Assembly (NCBI GenBank): GCA_963771015.1
Contig: CAVYRN010000012.1
Location: 62,001 to 126,000, forward strand
Source of the DNA: CAVSJJ01 sp963771015
GTDB taxonomy: Bacteria; Actinomycetota; Actinomycetes; Actinomycetales; Dermatophilaceae
DNA length: 64,000 nucleotides
Direction of reading: 5' to 3'
The notes below the pieces were generated by a model. It was not told where the DNA came from and did no database searches. It saw nothing but the letters and a program-made list of their open reading frames with translations. Positions 39,846-49,061 of this stretch are shown piece by piece. Every line of letters begins with the position of its first letter. Position 1 is the stretch's first letter. The position numbers and the translations under genes were made by a program.

Positions 39846-39851
39846 TAGGCT
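39846..39851 (+). promoter_or_regulatory. -10 of a leaderless polA promoter
   Basis: TAGGCT ends 7 nt before the polA GTG, and no ribosome site is seen. Confidence 0.55.
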
Positions 39852-39858
39852 GCCACGT

Positions 39859-42531
39859 GTGAGTCGCCTGCTGTTGCTCGACGGTCATTCCCTCGCCTAC
39901 CGGGCGTTCTTCGCGCTGCCGGCCGAGAACTTCTCGACGAGCACGGGCCAGCACACCAACGCCGTCTACGGGTTCACGGCGATGCTCATCAACGTCCTGC
40001 GCGACGAGGAGCCCACCCACCTCGCCGTCGCGTTCGACGTCTCCCGGCACACCTTCCGGACCGAGGAGTATGCCGAGTACAAGGCCGGCCGCTCGGCGAC
40101 GCCGGCGGAGTTCGCCGGGCAGATCTCGCTGCTCCACGAGGTCCTCGACGCCCTGCGGGTCCCGACCGTGGAGGCCGACGGGTTCGAGGCCGACGACGTC
40201 CTTGCCACCCTGACGACCCAGGCCGAGGCGGCCGGGATGGAGGTGCTCATCTGCTCGGGTGACCGCGACTCCTTCCAGCTCGTCACCGACCAGGTCACGG
40301 TCCTCTACCCGGTCAAGGGCGTCTCCGAGCTGGCTCGGATGACACCGGACGCCGTCGAGGCCAAGTACGGCGTGCGACCCGAGCGCTACAGCGACCTGGC
40401 GGCGCTCGTCGGCGAGTCCAGCGACAACCTGCCCGGCGTTCCCGGCGTCGGCCCCAAGACGGCCGCGAAGTGGCTCGGCCTCTACGGCGACCTCGGCGGC
40501 GTCGTCGCCCGGGTCGACGAGATCACCGGCAAGGCGGGCGAGTCGCTGCGCGCCCACCTCGACGGGGTGCTGCGCAACCGCCGGCTCAACCAGCTCGTCC
40601 GTGACCTCTCCCTGCCGGTCGGCGTGGCCGACCTCGAGCGGCGCACCTGGGACCGCGAGGAGGTCCACCGGGTCTTCGACGGGCTGGAGTTCCGGGTGCT
40701 CCGTGACCGGCTGTTCGCGACGCTCGACACCGTCGAGGACGAGGCCGAGGGCGGCTTCGACGTCGACGGCTCCGTGCTCGGCACCGGGGCCCTGAGCGCC
40801 TGGCTCGAGGCGAACGCTGCGGGCGCGGACCCGGTGGGCCTGCACGTCGTCGGTGCCTGGGCCCAGGGGACCGGCGACGCGACGGCCGTCGCGATCGCCA
40901 GCGGCGCCGGGCCCGCGGCATACGCCGACCTCACCCGGCTCGACGAGGCGGACGAGGCCGCGCTCGGGACCTGGCTCGCCGATCCCGACCGACCGAAGGT
41001 GCTCCACGACGCGAAGGGCCCCCTGCAGGCCCTGTCCGCCCGTGGCTGGGCGCTGCGGGGGCTCTCCAGCGACACCGCGCTCGCGGCATACCTCGTCCGC
41101 CCCGACCAGCGCAGCTATGACCTCGCCGACCTCGTCGTGCGCAACCTCGGGCGCGAGCTGCGGGCCGACGCCGACGCCGGCGACCAGGGGATGCTCGACT
41201 TCGGGGTCAACCACGAGGCCGTGGCCGATGAGGCGATGGTGCGCGCGCGTGCGGTGCTCGACCTCTCCGAGGTGCTCGACGCCGAGCTGGAGCGGACCGG
41301 CGGGGCCGGGCTGCTGCGTGACCTCGAGCTGCCGCTGGTCGACATCCTCGCAACGATGGAGCGCACCGGCATCGCCGCCGACGTCGACGCCCTCACCGCA
41401 CTGGAGAAGGACTTCGACGCGGCGATGCGCGAGGCGCAGGGGGACGCCTACGACGCCATCGGCGGGGACCAGATCAACCTGGGCAGCCCCAAGCAGCTCC
41501 AGGTCGTCCTCTTCGAGACCCTCGGCATGCCGAAGACGAAGCGCACCAAGACCGGCTGGACGACCGACGCCGAGGCGCTGGCGGACCTCTACGCCAAGAC
41601 CGAGCACCCCTTCCTCGAGGCGCTGCTGCGCCACCGCGACGCCAGCCGGCTGCGGGTGACCGCCGAGGGCCTGCTGAAGTCGGTGGCCGACGACGGGCGG
41701 ATCCACACGACGTACCTGCAGACCATCGCGGCCACCGGGCGGCTCTCCTCGACCGACCCGAACCTGCAGAACGTGCCGATTCGTACCGAGGAGGGGCGCC
41801 GGATCCGCGAGGCCTTCGTCGTCGGCGAGGGCTTCGAGTCGCTCATGTCGGCCGACTACAGCCAGATCGAGATGCGGATCATGGCGCACCTGTCCGGGGA
41901 CGCCGGGCTCATCGCGGCGTTCCGGTCCGGGGAGGACCTGCACAGCTTCGTCGCCAGCCGGGTCTTCGGCGTCGAGCCCGACGAGGTGACCCCCGCGATG
42001 CGAAGCAAGGTCAAGGCGATGAGCTATGGGCTCGCGTACGGGCTGTCCGCGTTCGGGCTGTCCCGGCAGCTCACCGTCCCGGTCGAGGAGGCCAAGGGCC
42101 TCATGGACGAGTACTTCGCCCGGTTCGGCGGGGTGCGCGAGTACCTCGCCGACGTCGTCGCCCAGGCCCGGGGGACGGGCTACACCGAGACGATGCTCGG
42201 CCGGCGCCGGTACCTGCCCGATCTGACCTCCGACAACCGACAGCGCCGCGAGATGGCCGAGCGGATGGCGCTCAACGCCCCGATCCAGGGCTCCGCGGCA
42301 GACATCATCAAGCTCGCGATGAAGGGCGTCGACGCCGCGCTGCGCGACGCGGGGATGGCGTCACGGATGCTCCTCCAGGTCCACGACGAGCTCGTCCTCG
42401 AGGTGGCGCCGGGGGAGCGGGATGCGCTCGAGGCCCTGGTGCGCGCCGAGATGGGCCGGGCCGTCGAGGTCGACGTTCCCCTCGACGTCAACGTCGGCGT
42501 CGGCCGCAGCTGGCACGACGCCGCCCACTGA
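39859..42531 (+). CDS. polA: DNA polymerase I
   Basis: Replication and repair polymerase, 890 residues. The 5'-3' exonuclease domain is about 1-300 (LLLDGHSLAYRAFFALP, VEADGFEADDVLATL, GVPGVGPKTAAKWL). The middle domain has the 3'-5' exonuclease fold without its catalytic carboxylates, so proofreading is not expected. The polymerase domain has motif A SADYSQIEMRIMAHLSGD, motif B RSKVKAMSYGLAYGLSAFGL and motif C LLQVHDELVLEV. Complete and unbroken. Confidence 0.97.
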   Translation: MSRLLLLDGHSLAYRAFFALPAENFSTSTGQHTNAVYGFTAMLINVLRDEEPTHLAVAFDVSRHTFRTEEYAEYKAGRSATPAEFAGQISLLHEVLDALRVPTVEADGFEADDVLATLTTQAEAAGMEVLICSGDRDSFQLVTDQVTVLYPVKGVSELARMTPDAVEAKYGVRPERYSDLAALVGESSDNLPGVPGVGPKTAAKWLGLYGDLGGVVARVDEITGKAGESLRAHLDGVLRNRRLNQLVRDLSLPVGVADLERRTWDREEVHRVFDGLEFRVLRDRLFATLDTVEDEAEGGFDVDGSVLGTGALSAWLEANAAGADPVGLHVVGAWAQGTGDATAVAIASGAGPAAYADLTRLDEADEAALGTWLADPDRPKVLHDAKGPLQALSARGWALRGLSSDTALAAYLVRPDQRSYDLADLVVRNLGRELRADADAGDQGMLDFGVNHEAVADEAMVRARAVLDLSEVLDAELERTGGAGLLRDLELPLVDILATMERTGIAADVDALTALEKDFDAAMREAQGDAYDAIGGDQINLGSPKQLQVVLFETLGMPKTKRTKTGWTTDAEALADLYAKTEHPFLEALLRHRDASRLRVTAEGLLKSVADDGRIHTTYLQTIAATGRLSSTDPNLQNVPIRTEEGRRIREAFVVGEGFESLMSADYSQIEMRIMAHLSGDAGLIAAFRSGEDLHSFVASRVFGVEPDEVTPAMRSKVKAMSYGLAYGLSAFGLSRQLTVPVEEAKGLMDEYFARFGGVREYLADVVAQARGTGYTETMLGRRRYLPDLTSDNRQRREMAERMALNAPIQGSAADIIKLAMKGVDAALRDAGMASRMLLQVHDELVLEVAPGERDALEALVRAEMGRAVEVDVPLDVNVGVGRSWHDAAH

Positions 42532-42551
42532 GACCTCGATGATGCGAGGTC
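42532..42551. terminator. Short hairpin after polA
   Basis: GACCTCG pairs with CGAGGTC around a 6-nt loop, immediately after the polA stop. Confidence 0.45.
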
Positions 42552-42580
42552 ACTGAGCACCGGCCCCGACGTCCCCTCCC

Positions 42581-42640
42581 GTGGTTCGAGGTATTCCGGT
42601 GGCGTCTGGTGGTCTCGGATTACCTCGAACGGCGGGGGGT
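42581..42640. repeat. Palindromic repeat copy 1 (REP-like)
   Basis: The unit is bounded by TTCGAGGTATTCC (from 42584) and GGATTACCTCGAA, inverted with one mismatch, with GTCTGGTGGTCTC between, and ends in a G-run. A near copy lies exactly 86 bp downstream. Confidence 0.6.
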
Positions 42641-42666
42641 GGGTGCAGGTGCCCCGGGAGTGTGTC

Positions 42667-42726
42667 GTGGTTCGAGGTATTCGAGTTGCGTCTGGTGGTC
42701 TCGGATTACCTCGAATGGCGGGGGGG
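42667..42726. repeat. Palindromic repeat copy 2 (REP-like)
   Basis: About 54 of 60 bases match copy 1. The inverted ends TTCGAGGTATTCG / GGATTACCTCGAA and the core GTCTGGTGGTCTCGGATTAC are kept. It lies between polA and the convergent flippase gene. Confidence 0.6.
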
Positions 42727-42737
42727 GAGGGGGGCGT

Positions 42738-44058
42738 TCAGTCGAGGCGCTCGACGACGTCGCGGCGAGTGGCCAGGGTGAGGACGACGAGGAGCGTCGT
42801 GTCGACGGCGAGTACGAGGGCGAGCAGTCCGGTCGCCGTGGTGACGACGAGCAGGCCGGCCGCGATGACGGCCAGCGCACCCCACAGGTACCAGACTGCC
42901 CCGGGATGCCGCCGGGCCAGGGCGCTGTAGACGAGAAGCTGTATGCCGGCGAGCACCGTCCCGAGCCCGGCGAACGCCCACAGCCGGCCGGACAGGGCCG
43001 CATACTCGCCCCCACCGACGAACTCCACCGCGACGTTCGGTAGCAGCGCGACCCCCACGACGACGACGCCTCCCATGGCGAGGACCCCGGCGAGCCCCCA
43101 CAGGTGCAGGTGCCGGTGCGCGCCGCGGCGGGCCATGGCAGGGAAGGCGACGACGGTGAGGAAGTAAGGCAGGAAGAGCACAGCCTTGGTGGCGATGATC
43201 CCGGCCGCATAGAGCCCGGCCTCGTGCTCGGGCAGCACGGCCCGGGCGAGGAGCACGTCGATGCTCGTCAGGGCGAAGAACGCGAGCAGCGCGTGCGAGC
43301 TGGTCACCGCCTCGCGGAGCACGCCAGGGTCGGCTGGGCCGTCGCCGGTCCCCGGCGAAACGGACCCGGGTACCTCCACCCCGGGCACCGTCCACCCCGG
43401 GCACCGTCACCTCGGGCACCGTCACCTCGGGCACCTCCACCCCGGGCACCTCGGACCCGGCACGCGACCGCCGCACCGCGAGGCGCGCGACCACCGTCGG
43501 GACGAGCGCGCCGGCGGCCACGCCGGCCATGGCACCCAGGGGGTGCGGCCAGGCCAGGATCGCGGCGACGCCGAGGCCGAACCGGGCCAGGCCGAGGGAG
43601 AGGAAGACCGTCGCGAAGGCCCACCAGCGGCCCTCGCCCTGGAGCAGGCCGACGTCACCGCCCATGACGGCGTATGCGGCGGCCGGGACCGCGAGCGCGG
43701 CCGCGGTCAGCCACGAGTCGAGGTGCAGACCGAGGGCCATGCCGGGGGAGAGCACGAGGCAGGCGAGGGCGAGGAGCAGGGCCGCCCGACGGGCCGTCAC
43801 GGTGATCTCGGCCTCGACGGCGGGGCGATGGCTCGGGTCGGCAGCCACCCGGCGGGCGGCCGTGGCCTGCAGCCCGAGCGAGACGACGTTGACGACGATG
43901 ACCAGGCCCATCATCGCGGCGAACGCGCCGTACTCCGCCGGGCCGAGCACTCGGGCGGCGACGATCGTGTAGGCGTAGGCCGCGACGTTCATGACCCCCA
44001 TCGCGGCGGCCACGACGAGCCCGCCGCGGACCGCCTGCGTCCGGCCGGTGTCGGCCAC
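42738..44058 (-). pseudogene. MATE/Wzx-like polysaccharide flippase, frameshifted
   Basis: The first part (44058 to about 43400) reads as the N-terminal half of a multi-pass polysaccharide exporter: MGVMNVAAYAYTIVAARVLG, EYGAFAAMMGLVIVVNVVSL. The rest (about 43385-42738) continues in another frame with ALLAFFALTSIDVLLARAVL and further helices. The switch is in a 15-bp tandem repeat, where one unit is 16 bp. With 15 bp there the two halves join as repeated VPGVE/VPEVT pentapeptides. It follows dprE2 and could flip a glycan intermediate. Whether it is broken, phase-variable or mis-sequenced is unresolved. Confidence 0.7.
43371..43455. repeat. 15-bp minisatellite in flippase gene
   Basis: About five to six tandem units. 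On the minus strand they read GAGGTGCCCGGGGTG or ACGGTGCCCGAGGTG, encoding VPGVE/VPEVT pentapeptides. The unit at 43386-43401 is 16 bp, which changes the frame of the host gene. Confidence 0.8.
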
Positions 44059-44059
44059 G

Positions 44060-44824
44060 TCAGATCGGCAGTCGGCGGAAGACCACGGCGGGCAGGTGGC
44101 GCAGGACCGACATGACCGGTCGCATCGCCCACGGCACCCACAACGTGCGGCTGGGACCGCGCAGGTTCGCCACGATGGCGGCGGCGACGTCGTCGGCGTC
44201 GACGGCGAGGGGTGCCTCCGGCATTCCCTCGGTCATCGAGGTCCGGACGAACCCCGGCCGGACGACGAGGACGACCACCCCCGCGTCCCGCAGGTCCTCG
44301 CCGAGGCCACTGGCGAAGGCGTCGAGCCCGGCCTTCGTCGCCCCGTAGAGGTAGTTCGACCGACGCACTCGCTCGCCGGCCACCGAGGACAGGACGGCGA
44401 TCGTCCCGTGGCCCTGCGCACGGCACCGCTCGGCGACGACGGTGAGGGCCGAGACGGCGCCGGTGAAGTTGGTCGTCACCACGCCGGCGGCGGCGACCGG
44501 GTCGGGCAGTGTCGGGGAGTCCGGCAGCACGCCGACGGCCAGGACGACGACGTCCACGTCGCCGGAGTCGAAGACCGGCCCGAGGCTCGAGCGGTGGGAG
44601 GCGACGTCGGCGGCGTCGAAGTCGACGGCCTCGACGGTCGCCCCGGACCCGAGCAGCACCTCGGTGGCCGTCACGCTGGCGTCACGGGACGGGCCGGGAC
44701 GCCCGGCGAGGACGACACGGCGCAGCCGGCCTCGCCCGGCGAGCCGGGCCACGGTGGCGGCGCCGATGTCCGAGGTCGCCCCGAGGACGAGGACGGACTG
44801 CGGGGAGCCGAGAGCGTCTAGCAC
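44060..44824 (-). CDS. dprE2: Decaprenylphosphoryl-ribose 2'-epimerase subunit DprE2 (SDR)
   Basis: Short-chain dehydrogenase, 254 residues. The nucleotide-binding LGATSDIGAATVARL, the catalytic Ser in LSSVAGERV and the YxxxK in YLYGATKAG are visible. It reduces the 2-keto intermediate made by DprE1 to decaprenylphosphoryl arabinose (DPA). The family call rests on the SDR pattern plus the direct neighbour DprE1. GTG start overlapping the dprE1 stop. The stop is 1 nt from the flippase start. Confidence 0.85.
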   Translation of the reverse strand: MLDALGSPQSVLVLGATSDIGAATVARLAGRGRLRRVVLAGRPGPSRDASVTATEVLLGSGATVEAVDFDAADVASHRSSLGPVFDSGDVDVVVLAVGVLPDSPTLPDPVAAAGVVTTNFTGAVSALTVVAERCRAQGHGTIAVLSSVAGERVRRSNYLYGATKAGLDAFASGLGEDLRDAGVVVLVVRPGFVRTSMTEGMPEAPLAVDADDVAAAIVANLRGPSRTLWVPWAMRPVMSVLRHLPAVVFRRLPI

Positions 44825-46182
44825 AGCGACAGTCTCCTCGAGAGGTCTGAGACGAACACACCGTCGGGGTCGAGCCGCCCACGCAGGTCGCGCCAGCGGT
44901 CGATCCCGGGGTACATGACGGGGACGAGCTCGGGGCGGACCCGGGCGTCCTTGGCGAGGTAGCACCGGCCTCCCGCCGCGACGACGATCTCGTCGGCCCG
45001 GTCGAGCACCGACGCCACGTCGGGTGTCGCCGGGATGTCGACGGCGAGGGTCCATCCCGGCCGGGGGAAGGACATCGGGGCGTCGATGCCCGGCCCGAAC
45101 CGCTTGAGCACGGGAAGGAAGGTGCTCACCCGCTCGCGTCGGAACAGCTCGAGCACCTGCTCGACGACCCGGCCGTCGGCGACGGCGAGCTGGTACTGGA
45201 CGAAGCCCGTCCGCCCGTACATCCGGTTCCACTGCTCGAGGATGTCGAGCGGGTGGAAGAACGACGCGAGGGTCGCGGGACCGACCGTGGGGTGGGCCGG
45301 GGCCTTGCGGAACCACGCCTCGTTGAAGGCCCGTGCGGTGTGCCGGTTGACCAGCCCCGAGGGTGCCCACGGCGGAGCGGGCGCGGCTCCGGGACCGGCG
45401 AGCTGGGCGAGCGGTATGCCGCCCGGCTCCCCGGCCGTGGTGTGGTCGCCGCTGGTCAGGACGCCGCGACCGGCGTGCCTCCCGACGGCCTGGGTGTCGA
45501 GCCAGGCCACGGTGTAGCGGAACCTGGTGTCGTCCTCGGCGAGGGCCGCCATCGTCGCGTCGAGGTCCGCCGTCCGGCGGGTGTGGACGGTGATGCTCGC
45601 CGTCTCGACGGGGCGCATCCGGAGCCGCGCCGAGACGACCACCCCGGCGAGCCCCATCCCGCCGAGGACGGCGCCGAGCAGCTCGTCCCCGGCGTCGAGC
45701 TCGCGGACCTCGCCGAGGCCGTCGACGAGGGTGAGCCTCTCGACGTGCGCCCCGAGGCTGGCGTCCCGGTGGTGGTTCTTGCCGTGGACGTCGGCCGCCA
45801 CCGCCCCGCCGATGGTCACGTGCCGGGTGCCGGGGGTGACCGGCACGAACCAGCCGCGGGGGACGGCATAGCCGATGAGGTCCCCGATGCTCACGCCCGC
45901 GTCCACGTCGACGATGCCGTCCGGTGAGACCTCGCCGATCCCCGTCGAACCGGTGAGGTCGAGGACGTGCCCGCCGCCGTTCATCGCCGCGTCGCCGTAG
46001 CTGCGCCCCAGACCACGGGCCAGCAGGCCCCGGCCCGACGGAGCCTGGGACCGGGCGGCGCGCACCGCCGAGGCGACCGCCGCGGCGCCGGACACCCGGC
46101 TGACCCGGGCCATGGAGTGGCTCGCCCGGCCCCAGCCGGTGAGCAGGGTGGCCTCGCCGGGCGGGACCGGAGCGGGGCTCAC
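44818..46182 (-). CDS. dprE1: Decaprenylphosphoryl-ribose oxidase DprE1
   Basis: FAD enzyme that oxidises decaprenylphosphoryl ribose at C2, the first half of the epimerisation to DPA. The 454 residues have the FAD-binding GLGRSYGDAAMNGGG and VTIGGAVAADVHGKNHHRD (HGKNHH is typical of DprE1). The C-terminal substrate domain has RCYLAKDARV, whose Lys corresponds to the active-site lysine. GTG start overlapping the DPPR synthase stop. Confidence 0.9.
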   Translation of the reverse strand: MSPAPVPPGEATLLTGWGRASHSMARVSRVSGAAAVASAVRAARSQAPSGRGLLARGLGRSYGDAAMNGGGHVLDLTGSTGIGEVSPDGIVDVDAGVSIGDLIGYAVPRGWFVPVTPGTRHVTIGGAVAADVHGKNHHRDASLGAHVERLTLVDGLGEVRELDAGDELLGAVLGGMGLAGVVVSARLRMRPVETASITVHTRRTADLDATMAALAEDDTRFRYTVAWLDTQAVGRHAGRGVLTSGDHTTAGEPGGIPLAQLAGPGAAPAPPWAPSGLVNRHTARAFNEAWFRKAPAHPTVGPATLASFFHPLDILEQWNRMYGRTGFVQYQLAVADGRVVEQVLELFRRERVSTFLPVLKRFGPGIDAPMSFPRPGWTLAVDIPATPDVASVLDRADEIVVAAGGRCYLAKDARVRPELVPVMYPGIDRWRDLRGRLDPDGVFVSDLSRRLSLC

Positions 46183-47036
46183 AGCAGCACCCCCGCGGCG
46201 AAGGTCGCGAGCCACAGGACCCCGAGGGAGAGCAGCGTCCGGTCCCGCAGGACGACCTCCTCGGGCTCCTCGACCCGGCCGCGGTCGGTGTCGAGGGCGT
46301 ACCGGAGCAGGGCGAGGACGAACGGGACGATGCTGACCGTCGTCCAGGCGGACCCGTCGGTTCCCTCGCCGGTCTGGAACGCCCACAGGCAGTAGGCGGC
46401 GATGGTGACCGATGCGCTCACCCCGACGATCATCCGCAGGTAGGAGACCGGGTAGTGGGTGAGGCTGCGCCGGACGACGGATCCGGCGCTCTCGGCCCAG
46501 ATGAGCTCGGACAGGCGCTTCCCGGCGACCATGAACAGCGACCCGAACCCGGCGACGATGAGGAACCACTGGGAGAGCGGCAGGCCGGTGGCCGCTCCGC
46601 CGGCGATGGCCCGGAGGATGAAGCCCCCGGAGACCAGACCCAGCTCGATGACCGGCTGGTGCTTGAAGAAGGAGCTGTAGCTGACAGTGAGGACGAGGTA
46701 GCCGAGGACGACCCACCGCAGGGTTCCCGGCCACGCGATGAGCAGCGAGGCGGCGGCGAGGACGACGGCGAGGACGGTCGCGGTGCGCCGGGACACCCGC
46801 CCCGACGGGATCGGCCGGTTCCGCTTCGTCGGGTGCCGGGCATCGTCGTCGGCGTCGAGGACGTCGTTGAGGCAGTACGTCGCGCTGCTGGCCAGCGCGA
46901 GGGAGACGAAGGCGACGAGGGTGTGCCAGGCGACGCTGGCCTCGAGGAGGGACCCCGCGGCGAGCGGTGCGGCGGCGACGAGGACGTTCTTGACCCATTG
47001 CTTGGGACGCACCAGGGCCAGCACGCCGGAGTTCAC
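46179..47036 (-). CDS. ubiA: Decaprenyl-phosphate phosphoribosyltransferase (UbiA family)
   Basis: Joins PRPP to decaprenyl phosphate (DPPR synthase, Rv3806c type). The 285-residue membrane protein shows the prenyltransferase aspartate motif NDVLDADDDARHPTKRNRPI and a second polar loop (KRLSELIWAE). About nine hydrophobic helices. The GTG at 47036 is 7 nt after TAAGGT (minus strand), so it is leaderless; a GTG 9 nt further upstream overlaps the -10 and is unlikely. First gene of the DPA operon with dprE1 and dprE2. Confidence 0.9.
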   Translation of the reverse strand: MNSGVLALVRPKQWVKNVLVAAAPLAAGSLLEASVAWHTLVAFVSLALASSATYCLNDVLDADDDARHPTKRNRPIPSGRVSRRTATVLAVVLAAASLLIAWPGTLRWVVLGYLVLTVSYSSFFKHQPVIELGLVSGGFILRAIAGGAATGLPLSQWFLIVAGFGSLFMVAGKRLSELIWAESAGSVVRRSLTHYPVSYLRMIVGVSASVTIAAYCLWAFQTGEGTDGSAWTTVSIVPFVLALLRYALDTDRGRVEEPEEVVLRDRTLLSLGVLWLATFAAGVLL

Positions 47037-47074
47037 GCAGGTCACCTTAGCCGGAGCCGCTATCGTCCCTGCAC
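47037..47074. promoter_or_regulatory. Divergent leaderless promoters of the DPA operon and GT-C gene
   Basis: 38 bp between divergent starts. TAAGGT at 47049-47044 (minus) is 7 nt from the ubiA GTG, and TATCGT at 47061-47066 (plus) is 8 nt from the GT-C ATG. Both genes should share regulation through this small space. Confidence 0.6.
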
Positions 47075-48838
47075 ATGAACGGTCGGACCGGCCGGGTCCG
47101 CCCGGAGTCACCCCTGCGGCGGCGCGCCGTCCCCCGGTCGACCCGCTGGCCGTGGCTGGTCTCGCTCGTCGCCGCCGGCCTCGTCCTCGGGCCCGGGCTG
47201 GCACCGGGGTACCTCCTCGTGCGGGACATGGTGTTCGTGCCGTCCCCGGCCCTCACCGGGCGACTGCTCGGGCTGGGTCACGAGACGCCGCGTGCCGTCC
47301 CCAGCGACCTCGTCGTCGCGCTGGCCTCCCATGTCCTGCCGGGCGACGTCGTCCAGAAGGTCGTCCTGCTCGCCATCCTCATCGGCGTCGGCGTGGGCGC
47401 CGCCCGGCTCGCTCCGCGCGGGGCGCTGCCGGAGTCCGCGGCGGCGCTGGCCGCCATCTGGAACCCTTACGTGGCCGAGCGCCTCGCCATGGGGCAGTGG
47501 GCGGTGCTCGTCGGGTATGCCGCCCTGCCGTGGGTCGTGCGCGCCGTGGCCCGGGCCGCATCCGGTGGTCGGGGCGGACCCTCGCTCGCCCTCGGGTTGG
47601 CGGTCGCCGCCCTCGGTGGGGCCTCGTCGTGGCTCATCGCCGGGGTCGGCGCCGTCGCCGCGGCGCTCGGGGTCGCGGTGGCCCGGCGAGAGCGCTGGCC
47701 GGTGCTTCGCCGCCTGCTCTGGTGGGCGGCATACGGGCTGGTCGTGGCGCTGCCCTGGGCCGTGCCGGCGCTGCTGCGACCGCAGGGCCTGACGAGCGAC
47801 CCGGCCGGTTTCGAGGTCTTCGCGCCGAGCGCCGACACTCCCCTCGGCGTCCTTGCCAGCATCCTCACCGGCGGCGCGACGTGGAACGCCGACGTCGTGC
47901 CGACCGGTCGGGACACCGCGCTCGGCCTCGCCGGGGCACTGGGCCTGGTGGCCTGGTCGATGGCCGGCTACCTGCTCACCCGCCGCGGGCCGGTCCGGGA
48001 GCGGTATGCCGCGGCGGCGGCATACCGGCCCGCTCTGGTCGCCGTCGGCGTGGCCGGACTCCTCGTGCCCGTGGTGTCGACGTTGCGACTCGCCACGCAT
48101 CCGATGGCGAGCCTTCCCGGCGGTGGGTTGTTCCGCGACGGGAGCCGCGAGCTCGGCCTGTGGGTCCTCGTCGTCGCCGTCGGCGCGGGGTGGGCCGTCG
48201 CCTGGCTGCGCCGGACGAGCCTTCCGGCCCTGGCCGGCGCGCTCCTCGCGCTGCTCCCGGCCGCCGTGCTCCCGTCGGCCGGCTGGGGTCTGGCCGGTGC
48301 CCTGCACCCCATCGGCTACCCCGACGACGTCCTCGCGGCGGCGGCGATGCTGGACGCCGAGCCCGGGGCGGGCTCCGTCGTCGTGCTGCCGTTCGAGACG
48401 GTCCGCCGCTACCCGTGGAACGGCGGCCGCCCGAGCCAGACACCCTGGTCGCGGCTCCTCGACCGGCGGGTCGTCGCTTCCTCCGACCTCGTCGTGTCGA
48501 CGCCGACGGGACTGCGGACCGTGGCGGGGGAGGACGCGTACGCCGTGGCCGTGGACAAGGCTCTGGCCGCTCCGGATCCCATCCCGGAGCTGAACCGTCT
48601 CGGGGTCGGGTGGGTGGTGGCCGACGGGCCGGGTGTCGTCCCGCCGCAGGGGGCCGACCCCGTCCTGGAGGGGACGAGCACGACCCTCTACCGGGTGGGC
48701 GCCCTGGGGGCGGTGGACGCCGCGGCGGCGCGGGAGTACGACCCGCCAGCCGGGCCGGTGCTGGCCGGCGACGTTCTGGCGCTGGCGTGGGTCGTCGGGG
48801 GCCTCGTGCTCGTGGCACGCCGGACCCGGATGTCCTAG
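47075..48838 (+). CDS. GT-C-like membrane protein (Rv0226c type)
   Basis: A 587-residue protein with about 10-12 hydrophobic helices followed by a soluble, extracellular-side region. The early loop GYLLVRDMVFVPSPALTGR and ATWNADVVPTGRD are similar in layout to actinobacterial GT-C proteins encoded near AftD (Rv0226c in M. tuberculosis). The DPA operon next door suggests use of a polyprenyl-linked sugar; activity is inferred. The frame is intact, unlike several neighbours. Confidence 0.65.
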   Translation: MNGRTGRVRPESPLRRRAVPRSTRWPWLVSLVAAGLVLGPGLAPGYLLVRDMVFVPSPALTGRLLGLGHETPRAVPSDLVVALASHVLPGDVVQKVVLLAILIGVGVGAARLAPRGALPESAAALAAIWNPYVAERLAMGQWAVLVGYAALPWVVRAVARAASGGRGGPSLALGLAVAALGGASSWLIAGVGAVAAALGVAVARRERWPVLRRLLWWAAYGLVVALPWAVPALLRPQGLTSDPAGFEVFAPSADTPLGVLASILTGGATWNADVVPTGRDTALGLAGALGLVAWSMAGYLLTRRGPVRERYAAAAAYRPALVAVGVAGLLVPVVSTLRLATHPMASLPGGGLFRDGSRELGLWVLVVAVGAGWAVAWLRRTSLPALAGALLALLPAAVLPSAGWGLAGALHPIGYPDDVLAAAAMLDAEPGAGSVVVLPFETVRRYPWNGGRPSQTPWSRLLDRRVVASSDLVVSTPTGLRTVAGEDAYAVAVDKALAAPDPIPELNRLGVGWVVADGPGVVPPQGADPVLEGTSTTLYRVGALGAVDAAAAREYDPPAGPVLAGDVLALAWVVGGLVLVARRTRMS

Positions 48839-48923
48839 CATCTGGACGCGGACCCCCTACCATCGGGTAGCATCCGTTCGACATGTGAGCCAGGCCACTG
48901 CCTCAGGACCCACCAGGAGCACC

Positions 48924-49061
48924 ATGCGCCCGCAGATCCTCATCACCGTGCTCGTCGCGGCACTGCTCGGCGCCCTGGCCAGCTTCGGGGTCTACCAGGC
49001 GGCCGCGCCCGCCGCCTTCAACTCGACGCAGCCGATCTACACGTACGGCTCCACGAACTGA
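48924..49061 (+). CDS. Small exported/membrane protein (DUF2613-like)
   Basis: A 45-residue protein with one hydrophobic helix (5-27) and a short polar tail. Ribosome site CAGGAGC before the ATG, and TAGCAT at 48868-48873 as a possible -10. Mycobacterial aftD has a small secreted neighbour of this kind (Rv0236A, DUF2613), which supports a role with AftD, but similarity over such a short protein is weak. Its 3' end overlaps the convergent GT4 gene. Confidence 0.6.
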   Translation: MRPQILITVLVAALLGALASFGVYQAAAPAAFNSTQPIYTYGSTN

